Part shown: in pieces, positions 1 to 6,919 of the stretch
Layout: each line of letters opens with the position of its first letter
Position numbering within the stretch: the first letter of the stretch is position 1
DNA from: CAMLHU01 sp039917855
GTDB taxonomy: Bacteria > Gemmatimonadota > Gemmatimonadetes > Gemmatimonadales > GWC2-71-9
DNA length: 21,356 bases
NCBI GenBank assembly: GCA_039917855.1
Contig: JBDSIR010000071.1
Location: 1 to 21,356 of the forward strand
Direction: 5' to 3'
Notes under the pieces: generated by a model
Databases searched by the model: none
Seen by the model: only the letters and a program-made list of their open reading frames with translations
Told to the model about the DNA's origin: nothing
Made by a program: the position numbers and the translations under genes

Positions 1-192
1 GCCGAAGCTCGCAGCACTGCCCAGGACGGCGGACGACCCGGCATTGGGGCTGGTGAAGGAGGGGGAGGAGAGGTCGGCGCCGCTGAGGTCGGTCGCCTGG
101 GGATCCGTCGGGCCGCCGCGATCGCAGGCGGTGGCGAGCATCGCGACGGCCGCCAAGACCGCAAAGGACCTGGGCATGCTATGTGTGAACAT
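1..192 (-). CDS. Putative lipoprotein, N-terminal part only
   Basis: The reading frame runs off the left edge, so only the first 64 codons are present. It begins with a lipoprotein signal peptide: a short N-terminus, a hydrophobic stretch (AVLAAVAMLATA) and a lipobox Cys about 23 residues in, followed by Asp. The start chosen gives MFTHSMPRSF; a GGAG lies about 5 nt upstream of this ATG, whereas the second in-frame ATG, five codons later, has no ribosome binding site. After the Cys the chain is rich in Ser, Gly and Pro, as in the flexible tether of a surface lipoprotein. No domain is recognisable in the visible part. The gene lies downstream of the OmpA-family gene on the same strand, but a terminator hairpin sits between them, so it is probably a separate unit. 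Confidence 0.6.
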   Translation of the reverse strand, partial: MFTHSMPRSFAVLAAVAMLATACDRGGPTDPQATDLSGADLSSPSFTSPNAGSSAVLGSAASFG

Positions 193-235
193 GGGAACTC
201 CGTTCAAGCAATGAGATTCTTCGCATCAACTACCC

Positions 236-266
236 GAAAAGCAAAGGGCGCGGAAACTCCGCGCCC
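236..266 (-). terminator. Rho-independent terminator of the OmpA-family gene
   Basis: Read on the minus strand this is a perfect 9-bp stem (GGGCGCGGA / TCCGCGCCC) with a 3-nt loop, followed directly by TTTGCTTTTC. It lies about 25 nt after the OmpA stop codon. The GC stem plus T-rich tail is the classic intrinsic terminator layout. Confidence 0.8.
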
Positions 267-291
267 GATGCGCATTTCCGGCGGGCCGGCC

Positions 292-1347
292 CTAAGGCTT
301 TGGTGCCTCGAGGTACGGGTCGGCGATCAGGAGCCGGAACGCTCCACGGCGGTTCTGCCCGTCCGCGTAGTAGCTGTCACCTTCGACCAGCAACTGGCCC
401 TCGCCTCGGGTGCCGATCTCGATCCGGATCGGATCGATACCGCGCGAGACGAGATAATCCTTGGCGGCCTGGGCGCGGCGGAGGCCGAGCGCCAGGTTGT
501 ACCCCTCCGTGCCGGGCATGCTGGCGTGGCCCGTGATGACGATGCGCATCGCCGGGTTGGCTCGGAAGACGACGAGCTTGTCATCCAGGATCGCCCGCGC
601 CGAATCGCTGAGGTTGTACTGATCATGGAGGAAGTGGATCTTCGTCTGCATGGTCGCGAGGGCCGCGGCCGAGGTGACGGGGACGACGATGACGGGGATC
701 GGCCGCCCGAGTGAATCGCGCAGTTCCCGGTACTCGACTTCGATCTCGCGAAGCCTCCCGGTCTCGGTGGCACTGACCGAATCGGGACCCTGGCGGGTCG
801 GCGCTGACATCGTGGTCTCGGTCCGGATGATCGTGGCCGGACGACGGTAGAAGCTCAGCCCGAAGTGCAGGGCCGAGTTCCGCGTGGACTCGGGGTGGTT
901 ATTCCAGTCGATCACATAGTCGAATCGGAAGGCGGCGCGCTTCCCGAGGCCCACCTTGGCACCCAGCAACAGCTGCATTCCGTCGGATTCGTTGGCGTGC
1001 CAGTCGCTATGGGTGACGCCGGCCCCGAGCAGGAAGTTCACCCGGTCGTGGCCCAAGGTCAGGGGGACCAGCGTCAGCCGCGCAGTGACGTTCTCGAAGT
1101 TCACATCCGCGAGGCCCAGCGGGCGGGTGGTGCTGCCTCTGCCCCATTCACCTTCGATGGAGAGCTTCGGGAAGAGGAAGGCGCCGATCCGGACGCCGCC
1201 GCCCCATCCGTTGTTCACGTTGGCACTTTCATCGAACATCGCGCGATTGACGAAGGCGCCGAATTCGACCGTCCCTCGATGTTGCGCCGAGGCCGGAGCG
1301 GCCAGTGCTGCGACCGCGACTCCGACCGTAATGGCCTTGACCCACAT
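292..1347 (-). CDS. OmpA-family outer-membrane protein (beta-barrel plus peptidoglycan-binding domain)
   Basis: A 351-residue protein. Residues 1-21 form a Sec signal peptide ending in APASA, cleaved before QHRG. Residues about 25-170 alternate in short amphipathic strands (for example GGGVRIGAFLFPKLSIEGEW and LHFGLSFYRR), as in a small outer-membrane beta-barrel. A linker (about 180-230) leads to an OmpA C-terminal domain at about 235-345, with ITGHAS, the long helix around LGLRRAQAAKDYLVSRGI and the NRRGAF signature. This domain binds peptidoglycan non-covalently in known members. The start was set at MWVKAI because AAGGAG lies 8 nt upstream and a signal peptide follows; the frame stays open further upstream into the neighbouring gene, but that part makes no protein sense. 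It probably anchors the outer membrane to the wall next to the adhesin-like lipoproteins encoded upstream. Confidence 0.9.
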   Translation of the reverse strand: MWVKAITVGVAVAALAAPASAQHRGTVEFGAFVNRAMFDESANVNNGWGGGVRIGAFLFPKLSIEGEWGRGSTTRPLGLADVNFENVTARLTLVPLTLGHDRVNFLLGAGVTHSDWHANESDGMQLLLGAKVGLGKRAAFRFDYVIDWNNHPESTRNSALHFGLSFYRRPATIIRTETTMSAPTRQGPDSVSATETGRLREIEVEYRELRDSLGRPIPVIVVPVTSAAALATMQTKIHFLHDQYNLSDSARAILDDKLVVFRANPAMRIVITGHASMPGTEGYNLALGLRRAQAAKDYLVSRGIDPIRIEIGTRGEGQLLVEGDSYYADGQNRRGAFRLLIADPYLEAPKP

Positions 1348-1456
1348 ATTTGATTCTCCTTGAGAGCTGCCGATGACGGTGGAGCTTCCCACCTGGTGCG
1401 GCGTCCGGCGGAACTTGGTCCCGGGACCGCGGTGATCGCCTGCTGGTGCGGGCCGG

Positions 1457-1476
1457 GGCCGGACATTCGTCCGGCC
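1457..1476. other. GC hairpin after the DUF3494 gene, possible transcription end
   Basis: A perfect 8-bp inverted repeat, GGCCGGAC / GTCCGGCC, with a 4-nt loop, placed 15 nt beyond the stop codon of the three-repeat DUF3494 lipoprotein. There is no T-tract on either side, so it may only protect the 3' end or pause polymerase. A further 12-bp palindrome, GGTCCCGGGACC, lies at 1417-1428 in the same gap. Confidence 0.4.
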
Positions 1477-1490
1477 GCGACCCCCCGGCC

Positions 1491-3020
1491 TTACGGCAGG
1501 GTGATGACGTTGTTGTTGCCCAGCGAGACGGAGCCGTTCCGGGCCAAGGCGCGCCCGATCAGGTTGGCCGTATCCACAAGGGTGATGCTGGTCAGGGCGA
1601 CGATGTTGCCCTTGAACTGCGATGCGGTGCCGAGGGTGGCCGAGCTGCCCACCTGCCAGTACACGTTCTTGGCCTGCGCACCGTTGATCAGGACGATGTC
1701 GCCCGCGGTGACCAGCGAAGTTCCCGCCTGGAAGACGAAGAGCGCGTTGGCATCGCCGCCGCCATCGAGGGTCAGCGTTCCGGAGACCGCGATGCTGCTG
1801 GCGGTGCAGTAGACGCCGGCGGGCTTGGTGGTGCCGCCGAGGTCGGCCACGATCGCGTTGGCCGGCGGGCACGGGAGCCCGAACAGCGTGTTATAGAGCG
1901 TGGTCAGGTCGTTCTGCGCGTTCAGCGCGACGGCATTCGCCAGCTGCTGCGTGCCGGTGATGATGCACGGTGGGAAGCCGGTGACCGTGCTCCCGGGGCT
2001 GATGGCGATATCGGCCTGGATGAGCCCATTGGTGATGCAGGTGAACGACAGCCCGGCCATGATGCCGTACGGCGCGGTGAGGCCCATCGGGATGACTGGA
2101 CCACCGACAGCGAGGACGACCACCGTGGCGGTATCGGCCCTGATCCCGCTGACCGCGCGGACCGTGTTGGTGAACGTGCCAGCGACCCCGCCGGCGGTAA
2201 AGCGCCCGGTGCCGCTGTTGATGGTGCCGCCGCCGTTGACCACCGACCAGGTCACCGTGACCGGAACGATGTTGTTCGAGGCGTCACGGCCCACGGCGGT
2301 GAATGTCCCGCTGGCGCCGGCGAAGAGGGTGTCTGGATCCGGGGTGACCGTGAGGCTCGCCAAGGCGCCCGCGGTCACGAGGACCGTGGCGTCGCCGAAG
2401 ATGGCGCCGCTGGTAGCGCGGACGGTGTTGGTGTAGGTCCCAGGGACCGTCCCGGCAGTAAAGAGGCCGCTACCGGCGTTGACGGTCCCGCCGCCCGACA
2501 CGACCGACCAGACCGGCGCCGGCAAGCTGGGGATGACGGCGTTCTGGGTGTTGCGGTACACGGCGGTGAACGTCTGGGTGGTGCTGATCACCAAGGTCTG
2601 CGGATCCGGCGTGACGGTGATCGACGCCAGCACACCAGCGTTGACGGTGACCGACGCGGAGTCGCTGAGCCCGCCGAAGGTCGCCCGCACTGTATTGGGG
2701 AACACCCCGATGGTGCCCGCGGTGAAGAATCCGCTGCCGGCGTTGATGGTGCCGCCACCGGCCACGACCGACCAGGTGGGGGCGATCGCGAGGACCACGC
2801 CGTCCGCATCCCTGGCCACGGCGATGAACTGCGCGGCGTCGCCGAGAGCCAAGGTCGTGTCAGGGGTGACCGTCAGCGAGGCGATGGAACCCGCGGCGGT
2901 CGGCTCGTGTGGGTCGCACGAGGCGCTAAAGCCTGCGATAAGGGCGACCGCGAGGAACAACCGCACAAGACCCGGCGGAGACTGTACTCGCAGCGTGTGG
3001 CTCGTCGTATGGGTTCTCAT
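1491..3020 (-). CDS. Lipoprotein with three Ig-like repeats and a DUF3494 (ice-binding-like) domain
   Basis: A 509-residue protein. A long N-terminal signal peptide ends in a probable lipobox, FSAS-C35, followed by Asp. Residues about 46-129, 130-218 and 219-304 are three copies of one Ig-like unit, each running from a SLTVTPD-type strand through W-S-V-V-x-G-G-G-T to FTAG...NTVRA, as in bacterial Ig-like (Big) domains. Residues about 308-509 are a DUF3494 domain; the conserved end reads AQAKNVYWQVG, ATLGT, SQFKGNI, then LIGRALA. DUF3494 is the beta-solenoid fold of many bacterial ice-binding proteins, and members in non-polar bacteria are thought to be adhesins. The start at MRTHTT is supported by AGGAG 6 nt upstream. 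Ig repeats probably act as a stalk that presents the DUF3494 head. The unusually long (284-nt) gap upstream holds a hairpin array. Confidence 0.88.
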   Translation of the reverse strand: MRTHTTSHTLRVQSPPGLVRLFLAVALIAGFSASCDPHEPTAAGSIASLTVTPDTTLALGDAAQFIAVARDADGVVLAIAPTWSVVAGGGTINAGSGFFTAGTIGVFPNTVRATFGGLSDSASVTVNAGVLASITVTPDPQTLVISTTQTFTAVYRNTQNAVIPSLPAPVWSVVSGGGTVNAGSGLFTAGTVPGTYTNTVRATSGAIFGDATVLVTAGALASLTVTPDPDTLFAGASGTFTAVGRDASNNIVPVTVTWSVVNGGGTINSGTGRFTAGGVAGTFTNTVRAVSGIRADTATVVVLAVGGPVIPMGLTAPYGIMAGLSFTCITNGLIQADIAISPGSTVTGFPPCIITGTQQLANAVALNAQNDLTTLYNTLFGLPCPPANAIVADLGGTTKPAGVYCTASSIAVSGTLTLDGGGDANALFVFQAGTSLVTAGDIVLINGAQAKNVYWQVGSSATLGTASQFKGNIVALTSITLVDTANLIGRALARNGSVSLGNNNVITLP

Positions 3021-3180
3021 CTTGCTCTCCTGAAGGTCTTGCGTGTGAACTGCGTGAAGGATGATCTCGTCTGCAAAAGTCGCCGTTAGGGGCCCCAGCG
3101 ACCATCGCCCGAGGGGGTGAACTTGTGGGTATGGGCCGAGGATGAGTCGACTCGGTCGAATGGATTAGACCGTTCGGAGG

Positions 3181-3275
3181 GGGGTGAACCCCGAGCTAGC
3201 TGGCTCCTGGGCGTGCCAACGCCCCGCGCACTGTGCGCGCGGTCGGAACGCCCGGCCAACGGGGCTTTCCGCCCC
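3181..3275 (-). promoter_or_regulatory. Array of six abutting GC hairpins (candidate structured RNA)
   Basis: Six hairpins follow each other with 0-3 unpaired bases between them: 3181-3192 (4 bp), 3193-3206 (4 bp), 3209-3224 (GGGCGT/ACGCCC, 6 bp), 3225-3239 (CGCGCA/TGCGCG, 6 bp), 3241-3257 (6 bp with one G-U) and 3261-3275 (GGGGC/GCCCC, 5 bp). A seventh pairing, 3273-3277 with 3282-3286, would compete with the last stem. The array begins about 30 nt after the stop of the two-TM protein gene and lies 160-250 nt upstream of the DUF3494 lipoprotein start, on whose strand it was assigned. No known riboswitch family was recognised. The remainder of this gap (3021-3180) shows only a 10-bp palindrome, GAGTCGACTC, at 3144-3153. 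Confidence 0.45.
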
Positions 3276-3305
3276 TCAGGAGAGGGCTAACGGCGGGTGT
3301 CGCGG

Positions 3306-3707
3306 CTAGTGCAGCTTGTCCACCGCGACCAGGACGGCCGCGATGGTCTGGGCGATCCCGCCGACCCCGACAAGCACCAGCCCCCAGACGCCGAGGCGGA
3401 AGGTTCGCGCCCGTTCGCTGGCGCCGGCATCGGCGTGGGTCGTCTCCTCATCCCGCACCACCTCGGCGTGGTGGGCGGCGTTCCCCGCCACCTCGACCCG
3501 CTGCTCGCCGGTGGTCCGTTGGTCCACGGTCGCCTTGAGGGAGCGCGCTACGTGCTTCCGGTCGTGCTCCGCCGCGTCCAGCCGCTCGGTGTGCTGGACC
3601 TCGAGCAGGAAGCGCGCGGGTCCGCGCAGCACGTCGTAGGTGAGCAGAGCCGCCCCAAAGGTGGTGAAGGCGGGACCGATGATCGAGAGGGCCAAGGAGA
3701 GGGTCAT
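3306..3707 (-). CDS. Small two-TM membrane protein of unknown function
   Basis: A 133-residue protein with a hydrophobic segment at about residues 3-27 (SLALSIIGPAFTTFGAALLT) and another at about 105-128 (GVWGLVLVGVGGIAQTIAAV). Between them is a highly charged stretch of about 75 residues rich in His, Glu, Arg and Ala, likely helical. No family was recognised. Its ATG overlaps the stop codon of the upstream HTH gene in an ATGA junction, so the two are translationally coupled. The pairing of a DNA-binding protein with a small membrane protein would fit a membrane-sensed regulator and its partner, but that is inference from the arrangement alone. Confidence 0.72.
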   Translation of the reverse strand: MTLSLALSIIGPAFTTFGAALLTYDVLRGPARFLLEVQHTERLDAAEHDRKHVARSLKATVDQRTTGEQRVEVAGNAAHHAEVVRDEETTHADAGASERARTFRLGVWGLVLVGVGGIAQTIAAVLVAVDKLH

Positions 3708-4576
3708 CCGGCCACGACCGTACGAGGCTTCATGTGGAGGGGATCGCGCAGGTTCTGCAGCTCCCGGTAGTAGTACAGCGCCGTCGGCTGGCCAGTAGTG
3801 AACCGGAGCCCTTCGAGGAAGACCAGCTCGGTGGGGGTGGCGGAGTTGCTCAAGGCGCGGTCCGCCAGGAACGCGACCAGCCCCGGTTCCCTGGTCTCGG
3901 ACTCGGCCGAGGGGCGCTCGATGAACTGGAAGCGCCGGGCGGAACCGCTGCTCACCTTGGGGTGCAGCACGATCTCGAGCTCGAAACTGGCCAAGTGGAT
4001 GTCCCAGGAAGCAATGAGGGGTTCCAGGAATACCACGCAGTTCTCGTGGGAGAGGTCGAGGATGTCGGCGTCGAGGAAGTCCAGCGCCACCACCCGCATC
4101 TCCTCATAGCTCCGGCCGGCGAGCTTGGCCACCGTACGGAGCCACAGCTCGTTTTCGAGCTGCTGCTTGGTGATCCCCTTGACCAGATCCAGGATCGTCT
4201 TGGTGACCAGGCGTTCGAGCTCGCCGAAGGGCTCCTTCTCGAAGATGGCCCGGGTGGCCCGTACCCGGGCCGGGTGGCACTTCCGGAGCAGGAGCTCGCG
4301 GACCTCGCCGAAGAGGGGGGTCGCCTTCTCCCCCAGTTCGCGCTTGATCTTCTCCTTGCGCTGGTGGGTCGCCAGCCGGGCAAGCTCCCCCTGAGGGAGC
4401 TTGAGGACCTTGTCCATCTTGTCGTAGATGTCGGTGCGGTTGGGCGCCGGGGGAACCCGCCGCCGGGTCAGCAGCTGGGAGATGTACGACTCGGTGACCT
4501 GCGCGGCGCGTGCCAGCTCGCGCTGTTCCAGGCCCAGCTCATCCAACCGCTGCTTGATCGCCAGGGAAACGTCCAC
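3704..4576 (-). CDS. XRE-family helix-turn-helix regulator with an uncharacterised C-terminal domain
   Basis: A 290-residue protein starting at a GTG with GGAGGAG 3 nt upstream. Residues about 4-60 form a Cro/CI-type HTH: the pattern IKQRLDELGLEQRELARAA then VTESYISQLLTRRR matches the two DNA-binding helices. The remaining 230 residues are not a family I recognise; they are mostly charged helix up to about 150, then a mixed alpha/beta part. XRE proteins usually bind as dimers to inverted repeats near their own promoter. Here the gene diverges from two DUF3494 lipoprotein genes across an AT-rich region containing inverted repeats, one of them straddling its own predicted transcription start. 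Autoregulation and control of the flanking adhesin-like genes are therefore likely, though not proven. Confidence 0.8.
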   Translation of the reverse strand: MDVSLAIKQRLDELGLEQRELARAAQVTESYISQLLTRRRVPPAPNRTDIYDKMDKVLKLPQGELARLATHQRKEKIKRELGEKATPLFGEVRELLLRKCHPARVRATRAIFEKEPFGELERLVTKTILDLVKGITKQQLENELWLRTVAKLAGRSYEEMRVVALDFLDADILDLSHENCVVFLEPLIASWDIHLASFELEIVLHPKVSSGSARRFQFIERPSAESETREPGLVAFLADRALSNSATPTELVFLEGLRFTTGQPTALYYYRELQNLRDPLHMKPRTVVAG

Positions 4577-4640
4577 GGTCCGGTCTCCTCCGACTGGGGC
4601 TAGCTACTTCGAGCCAGCAACCTAGCACATATGGGTTAAC

Positions 4641-4662
4641 TATCGACAGCCAACTTTCGATA
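4641..4662. promoter_or_regulatory. Inverted repeat TATCGA-N10-TCGATA, candidate operator
   Basis: Perfect 6-bp half-sites separated by 10 bp. It covers the predicted transcription start (about 4660) of the minus-strand HTH promoter, the usual place for an autorepressor site. The hexamer GTTAAC occurs just beside it (4635-4640) and again at 4740-4745. Confidence 0.5.
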
Positions 4663-4666
4663 CCAC

Positions 4667-4695
4667 ATTATATATTACTTCACTGTACTTGACAA
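4667..4695 (-). promoter_or_regulatory. Sigma-70-type promoter of the HTH/membrane-protein operon
   Basis: Minus strand: -35 TTGTCA (5 of 6 to consensus) at 4690-4695, a 17-bp spacer, and a perfect -10 TATAAT at 4667-4672. The predicted start near 4660 gives an untranslated leader of about 84 nt before the GTG of the HTH gene. It lies in the most AT-rich stretch of the window. Confidence 0.8.
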
Positions 4696-4705
4696 GTATA
4701 GTACA
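4684..4705. promoter_or_regulatory. Inverted repeat TGTACT-N10-AGTACA over two divergent -35 boxes
   Basis: Perfect 6-bp half-sites with a 10-bp spacer, the same spacing as the neighbouring TATCGA repeat. The spacer contains the overlapping TTGACA and TTGTCA boxes of the divergent promoters, so a protein bound here could block both. Confidence 0.5.
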
Positions 4706-4717
4706 CTCGACTAGATA
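4689..4717 (+). promoter_or_regulatory. Promoter of the paired DUF3494 lipoprotein genes
   Basis: Plus strand: perfect -35 TTGACA at 4689-4694, a 17-bp spacer, then TAGATA at 4712-4717 as a modest -10. A better -10-like hexamer, TATAGT, sits at 4697-4702 but lacks a good -35. Either gives a leader of roughly 90-110 nt to the first DUF3494 gene, whose ATG follows an AGGAGG. Confidence 0.6.
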
Positions 4718-4814
4718 TCCCCGCAGGTGAACCATAGTAGTTAACTCACGATCCCGTCCACCGGGGCCCTGAGTCTGAAAGTAGACCAGATCATTCTCTT
4801 CAGGAGGACCTGTA

Positions 4815-5564
4815 ATGAAACGCCTCGCAACCTTGCTCGTGTCGGCCGTGGTCATCGCCGCCGCCTGCAGTGATTCCACCGGCCCCTCTGGCGCCGGCCC
4901 CGCCCCGGTGAACCTCGGTTCCGCCGGCTCCTACGTCATCCTGGCCAAGTCCGGGGTCTCGACCACCGGCGCCACCGACGTCACCGGCGATATCGGCCTG
5001 AGCCCGGCCGCCGCGTCATTCATTACCGGCTTCTCGCTCATCGCCGACGCCAGCAACACCTTCTCGACCTCGGCGCTGGTCACCGGGCGGATCCGGGCCT
5101 CCAACTACGCCGTCCCCACCCCGGCCAACCTGACCGCGGCCGTGCTCGCCATGCAGGCCGCCTACACCAACGCGGCCGGCCGTACCAACCCCGACTCCAC
5201 CGAGATGGGCGCCGGCAACATCAATGGCATGACCATCGCCCCGGGGCTTTACAAGTGGGGCACCGGGCTCTCGATCCCGTCGGCCGTCACCCTTTCGGGC
5301 GGCGCCAATGACGTCTGGATCTTCCAGATCGCACAGAACCTGAGCGTTGGGAACGCCGCCATCGTCACCCTCGCGGGCGGCGCGCAGGCCAAGAACGTCT
5401 TCTGGCAGGTCGGCGGCGCGGCGACGCTGGGCACGACCTCACAGTTCAAGGGGATCATCCTGTCGCAGACGGCAGTGACGATCAACACCGGCGCCATCAT
5501 GGTCGGCCGGGCCTATGGGCAGACCGCGGTCAACTTGAACGCAGTCACCCTCACGCGTCCGTAA
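4815..5564 (+). CDS. DUF3494 (ice-binding-like) lipoprotein, first of tandem pair
   Basis: A 249-residue protein with a lipoprotein signal peptide (lipobox IAAA-C18, then SDSTGP). Almost all of the rest, about residues 31-249, is one DUF3494 domain: it opens with YVILAKSGVSTTG...GDIGLSP, continues through TFSTSALVTG and GLYKWGTGLSIPS, and closes with AQAKNVFWQVG, GTTSQFKGII and GRAYGQT. The family folds as a beta-solenoid flanked by a long helix and binds ice or surfaces. AGGAGG 8 nt upstream supports the start. It is followed 136 nt later by a second, closely similar gene. The gap has a 6-bp hairpin (GCCAGC/GCTGGC, 5595-5612) without a T-tract, so the two genes are probably co-transcribed from the AT-rich control region. 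Confidence 0.9.
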   Translation: MKRLATLLVSAVVIAAACSDSTGPSGAGPAPVNLGSAGSYVILAKSGVSTTGATDVTGDIGLSPAAASFITGFSLIADASNTFSTSALVTGRIRASNYAVPTPANLTAAVLAMQAAYTNAAGRTNPDSTEMGAGNINGMTIAPGLYKWGTGLSIPSAVTLSGGANDVWIFQIAQNLSVGNAAIVTLAGGAQAKNVFWQVGGAATLGTTSQFKGIILSQTAVTINTGAIMVGRAYGQTAVNLNAVTLTRP

Positions 5565-5700
5565 GCAGCAGTCGAACGATCACCAGGGCAGCCCGCCAGC
5601 TCAACGGCTGGCTGTCCCCGTGGATCGACGCGGCCGCAGTGCATTGCAGCAATTACTCCCCAGCGTGATCGCTTCGCCGGGAACATCCAGGAGATATACG

Positions 5701-6771
5701 ATGAATCATCTCATGACCTTCCTCGCCTCTGTCGCCCTGGTTTCCGCGGCGTGCGGCGGCGACTCCACTGGTCCCAGCAGCTCGGCGCCATCGGTCCGGT
5801 CGACCGGCCCCGCCAATGCCGCGATCAACGTGGTACGCAACACGGCGGTCACCGCGCAGTTCAGCGAACCGATGGCCCCCGCCTCTCTCAACGCCACTTC
5901 GTTCGTGCTCATGAACGGGCTGGTCGCGGTACCGGCCACGGTCTCCTACGCCGGGACCACCGCGACCCTGATCCCCTCGAGCACCCTCGCCGCGAACACC
6001 GTGTACACCGCCACGATCTCGACCGGCGCCACGGATGTCGGAGGCGATTCCCTCGTCCTCGCGAAGAGCTGGTCCTTCCGCACGGTCGCGTCGTCGCTGA
6101 GCGGCCCAGCCGCGGTGAATCTCGGGACGGCGATCAACTTCGTCATCCTGGCCAAGTCCGGGGTCTCGACCACCGGGACGACTTCCGTCGTCGGGAACAT
6201 CGGGATCAGCCCTGCGGCTGCGTCGTATCTGACCGGCTTTGCGCTGATCGCCGACGCGAGCAACACTTTCTCCACCTCCTCGCTCGTGACCGGCCAGATC
6301 CGCGCGGCCAACTATGCTCCGCCGACCCCGGCCACCATGACCACCGCCGTGCTCGATATGCAGACCGCGTACACCAACGCTGCCGGGCGGACCCTGCCCG
6401 ACTTCAAGGAGCTGGGCGCCGGCAACATCCAGGGGATGACCCTGGTCCCCGGTCTCTACAAGTGGGGCACCGGCCTCTCCATTCCCAGCGCCGTGACCCT
6501 GTCGGGTGGCGCGAATGACGTCTGGATCTTCCAGATCGCGCAGAACCTCACGGTCGGCAACGGGTCCATTGTGACCCTGACCGGCGGCGCCCAGGCCAAG
6601 AACGTCTTCTGGCAGGTGGCCGGGCAGGCGACTCTTGGAACGACCGCGAACTTCAAGGGGATCATCCTCTCGAAGACCCTGATCTCGATGAACACCGGCG
6701 CCTCCCTCCTGGGCCGGGCGCTCGCGCAGACCGCGGTCACCCTGAAAGCGACCACCGTCACGAATCCGTAA
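5701..6771 (+). CDS. DUF3494 lipoprotein with an added Big_5-type Ig domain, second of tandem pair
   Basis: A 356-residue protein. Lipobox VSAA-C18 followed by GGDSTGP. Residues about 30-130 form an Ig-like domain of the Big_5/SbsA type (STGPANAAINVVRNTAVTAQ, then FSEPMAPASL, ending in KSWSFRT). Residues about 139-356 are a DUF3494 domain very similar to that of the gene before it, including an identical run around GLSIPSAVTLSGGANDVWIF. The frame is open further upstream, but AGGAG 7 nt before this ATG and the signal peptide fix the start at MNHLMTF. The two genes look like a tandem duplication in which this copy gained, or the other lost, an Ig spacer that would lift the head domain further from the membrane. 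Confidence 0.9.
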   Translation: MNHLMTFLASVALVSAACGGDSTGPSSSAPSVRSTGPANAAINVVRNTAVTAQFSEPMAPASLNATSFVLMNGLVAVPATVSYAGTTATLIPSSTLAANTVYTATISTGATDVGGDSLVLAKSWSFRTVASSLSGPAAVNLGTAINFVILAKSGVSTTGTTSVVGNIGISPAAASYLTGFALIADASNTFSTSSLVTGQIRAANYAPPTPATMTTAVLDMQTAYTNAAGRTLPDFKELGAGNIQGMTLVPGLYKWGTGLSIPSAVTLSGGANDVWIFQIAQNLTVGNGSIVTLTGGAQAKNVFWQVAGQATLGTTANFKGIILSKTLISMNTGASLLGRALAQTAVTLKATTVTNP

Positions 6772-6792
6772 CTCCGGCAGTCGGTAACAGAG

Positions 6793-6828
6793 GAGCCCGC
6801 CGTGCGAACGGCGGGCTCTTTCTGTTCT
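6793..6828 (+). terminator. Rho-independent terminator of the DUF3494 gene pair
   Basis: A perfect 11-bp stem, GAGCCCGCCGT / ACGGCGGGCTC, with a GCGA loop, followed by TTTCTGTTCT. It lies 21 nt after the second DUF3494 stop codon and is the strongest intrinsic terminator in the window. Confidence 0.92.
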
Positions 6829-6870
6829 GCCTGATAGGTCACAAGCGGATGAGCTGTCTATCAGCAGGGA

Positions 6871-6898
6871 GCAGCCAGTAGCCAGCAGCCAGCAGCCC
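6871..6898. repeat. Four tandem heptamers (GCAGCCA type)
   Basis: Four consecutive 7-nt units: gcagcca, gtagcca, gcagcca, gcagccc. It lies between the DUF3494 terminator and the convergent SDR gene and has no complementary second arm nearby. It belongs by pattern to the low-complexity boundary repeats seen elsewhere in the window. Confidence 0.7.
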
Positions 6899-6919
6899 CC
6901 ACCGAACGGATCCCCGCAA

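Noticed and set aside
1446..3089. A 547-codon open frame on the plus strand
   Set aside because: It is antisense to the DUF3494 lipoprotein. The apparent repeats in it only mirror the three Ig-like repeats of the real gene.
3181..3275. tRNA gene (a GGGGTTCACCCC stem resembles a T-arm)
   Set aside because: No acceptor stem, anticodon arm or D-arm can be built around it, and the hairpins are sequential rather than cloverleaf.
3233..3770. Plus-strand open frames over the two-TM protein gene
   Set aside because: They are antisense to a gene with clear transmembrane segments and a coupled start; their products are Arg/Pro-rich without features.
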